Below, in pieces: positions 7,392-9,283 of a stretch of DNA of 9,283 nucleotides. Numbering within the stretch: position 1 is the stretch's first letter; the number at the start of each line of letters is the position of its first letter. Below the pieces are notes generated by a model. That model had not been told where the DNA came from. It was given only the letters and a program-made list of their open reading frames with translations, and ran no database searches. The stretch lies in contig DPCK01000015.1 of NCBI GenBank assembly GCA_003516285.1, forward strand, positions 9,451 to 18,733. Reading direction: 5' to 3'. The translations under genes were made by a program, and so were the position numbers. The stretch is from Lutibacter sp. GTDB taxonomy: Bacteria; Bacteroidota; Bacteroidia; Flavobacteriales; Flavobacteriaceae.

Positions 7392-7480
7392 ATAGGCCCC
7401 CTAACCCCCGAAGGGGAAATTCCTATTGGGGTAAATAGGATTTTAAAATTAATAAAATTATATTCTACTGTGATTTCCAT
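7388..7480 (-). other. 30-codon open frame bridging hisH and hisA (possible coupling leader)
   Basis: An ATG nine bases after the hisH stop opens a 30-codon frame. Its TGA overlaps the hisA start as ATGA, so ribosomes translating it would end exactly on the hisA start. The predicted peptide starts MEITVEYNF and ends SGVRGPI. It resembles nothing I know, and its second half is encoded by the hairpin/G-rich repeat. It may be chance. If it is real, it would let translation pass from hisH to hisA across an otherwise long gap. No good Shine-Dalgarno site precedes it. Confidence 0.25.
7395..7440 (-). repeat. G/C-run REP-like element with two hairpins in the hisA leader
   Basis: Read on the minus strand (the operon mRNA), 7440-7421 folds as a 7-bp stem TCCTATT/AATAGGA with a TACCCC loop. 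Then 7416-7405 folds as CCCC-TTCG-GGGG, a C(UUCG)G tetraloop hairpin. After that comes AGGGGG at 7402-7397, five bases before the hisA ATG. On the plus strand the block reads CCCCCTAACCCCCGAAGGGG. From memory, similar C-run/G-run units are dispersed between genes in many flavobacteria, which suggests a REP-like palindrome. The CCCC runs could also pair with the SD-like G run, so the block might modulate hisA translation. This is inference. Confidence 0.6.
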
Positions 7481-7489
7481 CTCAGTTAT

Positions 7490-8074
7490 TTAAGGGATTT
7501 TTAAAAAATTCCCCAAAATCTGCTCGCCAACATCACCACTTTTTTCTGGATGAAATTGTGTTCCGTAAAAATTGTCTTTTTGCAAAGCTGAAGCGTATTT
7601 TAGGCCATATTCAGTGGTTGCGATGGCTTCATCATTCATTGGAACATAATAACTGTGCACCAAATACATATATTCGTTTTCAGCAATTCCGTTGAATAGT
7701 GCTGATTTCAAGTTGTAAATTTGATTCCAGCCAATTTGCGGAACTTTTAACGTATTGTTAAATTTAATCACATTCACATCAAAAATCCCCAAACCTTTAG
7801 TATCGCCTTCTTCGCAATAATTACACATCAGCTGCATTCCTAAACAAATTCCCAAAACAGGCTGTTTTAAGGTTGGAATAACCGCATCCAACTTGGTGAA
7901 TTTCAATTTTTTCATTGCACTGCTCGCCTCGCCAACACCGGGAAAAATAACTTTATCCGCGGCCCTGATTTCTTCAATATCATCGCTTAAAATGGCTTCA
8001 TAACCCAATCGCTGAATCGCAAATTTGATGGATTGAATATTCCCAGCGCCGTAATTTATAATGACTATTTTCAT
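7490..8074 (-). CDS. hisH: HisH, imidazole-glycerol-phosphate synthase glutaminase subunit
   Basis: HisH hydrolyses glutamine and channels ammonia to HisF within IGP synthase. It is a 194-residue class I glutamine amidotransferase. The catalytic triad is C77 in GICLGMQL, with H175 and E177 in GTQFHPEKSG. The oxyanion region FPGVGEA (44-50) and the interface segment VPQIGWNQ (111-118) are also present. I place the start at 8074 because the family begins with M-K-I-V-I-I-N-Y-G-A-G-N. An in-frame ATG at 8137 would add 21 residues (MKFKVCCSN...), but these are encoded by the repeat-rich spacer after hisB and match no part of the family. No Shine-Dalgarno site precedes either ATG; the chosen one follows an A-rich run. 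Confidence 0.97.
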   Translation of the reverse strand: MKIVIINYGAGNIQSIKFAIQRLGYEAILSDDIEEIRAADKVIFPGVGEASSAMKKLKFTKLDAVIPTLKQPVLGICLGMQLMCNYCEEGDTKGLGIFDVNVIKFNNTLKVPQIGWNQIYNLKSALFNGIAENEYMYLVHSYYVPMNDEAIATTEYGLKYASALQKDNFYGTQFHPEKSGDVGEQILGNFLKIP

Positions 8075-8080
8075 TTTTTT

Positions 8081-8136
8081 AAGTTTCAGGTATGAAGTTT
8101 CAAGTTTCAGGTTCGAGCAACAAACTTTAAACTTCA
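8081..8136. repeat. Repeat-rich hairpin in the hisB-hisH spacer
   Basis: The 69-base gap between hisB and hisH is built from repeated GTTTCAAG-type words. The 10-mer AAGTTTCAGG occurs at 8081-8090 and 8102-8111, and AAGTTTC is tandem at 8095-8108. Positions 8093-8107 (TGAAGTTTCAAGTTT) are the inverted complement of 8122-8136 with one mismatch, giving a 15-bp imperfect stem and a 14-base loop in the mRNA between the two genes. No long T run follows on the minus strand, so a strong terminator is unlikely. It could be an mRNA-stability or processing element, or a dispersed intergenic repeat. Confidence 0.7.
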
Positions 8137-8143
8137 AACAATT

Positions 8144-9283
8144 CTACAACATTCCCTTCGTGCTTGGCAATATCATTTTTTCAGGATCTCTTTTCACAGC
8201 TACTTTTATGGCTTTGGCAAACGCTTTAAAAATGGCTTCAATTTTGTGATGCTCATTGGTGCCTTCGGCTTTTATGTTGATATTGGCTTTCGCGCCATCA
8301 GAAAAAGATTTAAAAAAATGATAAAACATCTCTGTTGGCATTTTTCCCACCATTTCTCTTTTAAACTCTGTTTCCCAAACCAGCCAATTTCTTCCGCCGA
8401 AATCAATTGCCACTTGGGCCAAACAATCGTCCATGGGCAAACAAAATCCGTAACGCTCAATACCCAATTTATTTCCAATCGCTTTCGCAAAAACTTCTCC
8501 AAGTGCAATTGCGGTGTCTTCAATGGTGTGGTGTTCGTCCACTTCCAGATCGCCTTTTACGTTAATTTCTAAATCCATTTGTCCGTGACGCGCTATTTGA
8601 TCCAGCATATGGTCAAAAAAGGCAATTCCGGTATCAATTTTACCTTTACCGGTTCCATCCAGATTTAGGTTGATGAAAATATCCGTTTCATTCGTTTTCC
8701 TTTCAATGGAAGCAGCACGATCCGCAAGTTTCAAGAATTCATAAATTGTTTTCCAATTAATTGTTTTCAGCACGATAACAGCATCCAATTCGGCGGTTTT
8801 TGAAGCAATCTCATTACTTCCCAAAGTTTCATCCGAGTTGATGAAAATCGCTTTTGCACCCAAATTTTTTGCCAATTCCACATCCGTTATCCGATCGCCA
8901 ATCACAAAAGAGTTTTCCAAATCATAATCCGTATTGCTGATGTATTTTGTCAGCAAACCAGTTGCAGGCTTGCGTGTTGGCGCATTCTCATGCGGAAACG
9001 TTTTGTCGATTAACACTTCCTTAAAAACAATGCCTTCATTTTCAAAAGCTTTCATCACCAAATGATGCACCGGCCAAAAATTAACTTCCGGGTGCGAATC
9101 TGTTCCTAAACCATCTTGGTTGGTGACCATCACCAATTCAAAATCCAGTTCCGAAGCAATTTTCCCCAGGTATTGAAAAACTTTTGGGTAAAATTCCAAT
9201 TTCTCAAAACTGTCTAACTGATAGTCGCTTGGTTCCAAAACCATCGTTCCGTCTCGGTCTATAAACAATACTTTTTGCTTCAT
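8144..9283 (-). CDS. hisB: HisB, histidinol-phosphatase / imidazoleglycerol-phosphate dehydratase
   Basis: This bifunctional enzyme carries out the dehydration of IGP and, later, the dephosphorylation of histidinol phosphate. Residues 1 to about 165 are a HAD phosphatase: nucleophile motif FIDRDGT (D9, D11), VTNQDGLGTDSHP (53-65), RKP (K105), and VIGDRITD (D130, D134). Residues about 190-379 are the dehydratase: FFDHMLDQIARHG (222-234), DEHHTIEDTAIALGE (249-263), and EHHKIEAIFKAFAKA (344-358), which provide the metal-binding histidines and glutamates. The length (379) and domain order match E. coli HisB closely. The E. coli zinc ligands C93, H95, C101 and C103 align with D, T, A and T here, so the phosphatase domain seems to lack the zinc. 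The ATG is the last three bases of the window. It fits the family start, although upstream sequence cannot be seen. Confidence 0.97.
   Translation of the reverse strand: MKQKVLFIDRDGTMVLEPSDYQLDSFEKLEFYPKVFQYLGKIASELDFELVMVTNQDGLGTDSHPEVNFWPVHHLVMKAFENEGIVFKEVLIDKTFPHENAPTRKPATGLLTKYISNTDYDLENSFVIGDRITDVELAKNLGAKAIFINSDETLGSNEIASKTAELDAVIVLKTINWKTIYEFLKLADRAASIERKTNETDIFINLNLDGTGKGKIDTGIAFFDHMLDQIARHGQMDLEINVKGDLEVDEHHTIEDTAIALGEVFAKAIGNKLGIERYGFCLPMDDCLAQVAIDFGGRNWLVWETEFKREMVGKMPTEMFYHFFKSFSDGAKANINIKAEGTNEHHKIEAIFKAFAKAIKVAVKRDPEKMILPSTKGML

Noticed and set aside
7421..7445. Hairpin followed by TTTT on the plus strand as a terminator
   Set aside because: The T run is on the plus strand, where no gene ends here, and the stem is only 7 bp. 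It is better read as part of the hisA leader structure.
8075..8137. N-terminal extension of HisH from the ATG at 8137
   Set aside because: The 21 extra residues come from repeat sequence, and the HisH family starts at the downstream methionine. I kept the shorter start and noted the extension as a possibility only.
8246..8572. 108-codon plus-strand open frame opposite hisB
   Set aside because: It lies antisense to the conserved dehydratase domain and shows no independent protein features.
4554..9283. Possible novel gene cluster or defence system
   Set aside because: Every gene except DUF2461 is a standard histidine enzyme with intact active-site residues. There are no toxin, nuclease, integrase or transposase genes.

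Overview
The window looks like ordinary chromosomal DNA from a low-GC member of the Bacteroidota, most likely a flavobacterium. The evidence is the A+T-rich spacers, the near absence of Shine-Dalgarno sequences upstream of starts, the bifunctional HisB and HisIE fusions, a secreted M14 peptidase of a type common in that phylum, and a BshC-type bacillithiol enzyme. The genus cannot be fixed from the sequence.

Layout. Minus strand, 1-1775: a class I SAM-dependent methyltransferase gene is followed 9 bases later by bshC, whose 3' end lies outside the window. From 1776 to 2011 there is a divergent promoter region. Plus strand, 2012-4474: a single gene for a secreted M14-like zinc carboxypeptidase with a C-terminal GATase-like domain, closed by a strong hairpin terminator that should work in both directions. 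Minus strand, 4554-9283: the distal half of a histidine operon, transcribed in the order hisB, hisH, hisA, hisF, hisIE, followed by a DUF2461 gene that is probably the last gene of the same transcript. The upstream his genes (hisG, hisD, hisC are expected) and the operon promoter would lie beyond 9283. The window ends exactly on the hisB start codon.

How the genes work together. HisIE carries out the pyrophosphohydrolase and cyclohydrolase steps on phosphoribosyl-ATP, and HisA isomerises the product to PRFAR. HisH and HisF form imidazole-glycerol-phosphate synthase, which yields IGP and AICAR. HisB dehydrates IGP and later dephosphorylates histidinol phosphate. BshC (bacillithiol), the methyltransferase and the peptidase are unrelated to histidine synthesis.

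There is no mobile element, CRISPR array, RNA gene or defence system here, and I see no convincing undescribed system. The most informative non-genic signals are two structured spacers inside the his operon. The hisB-hisH spacer carries a 15-bp imperfect inverted repeat. The hisH-hisA spacer carries a C(UUCG)G hairpin, a second hairpin, an unusual SD-like AGGGGG, and a 30-codon open frame that overlaps the hisA start as ATGA. The HisB phosphatase domain also lacks all four zinc ligands known from the E. coli enzyme.
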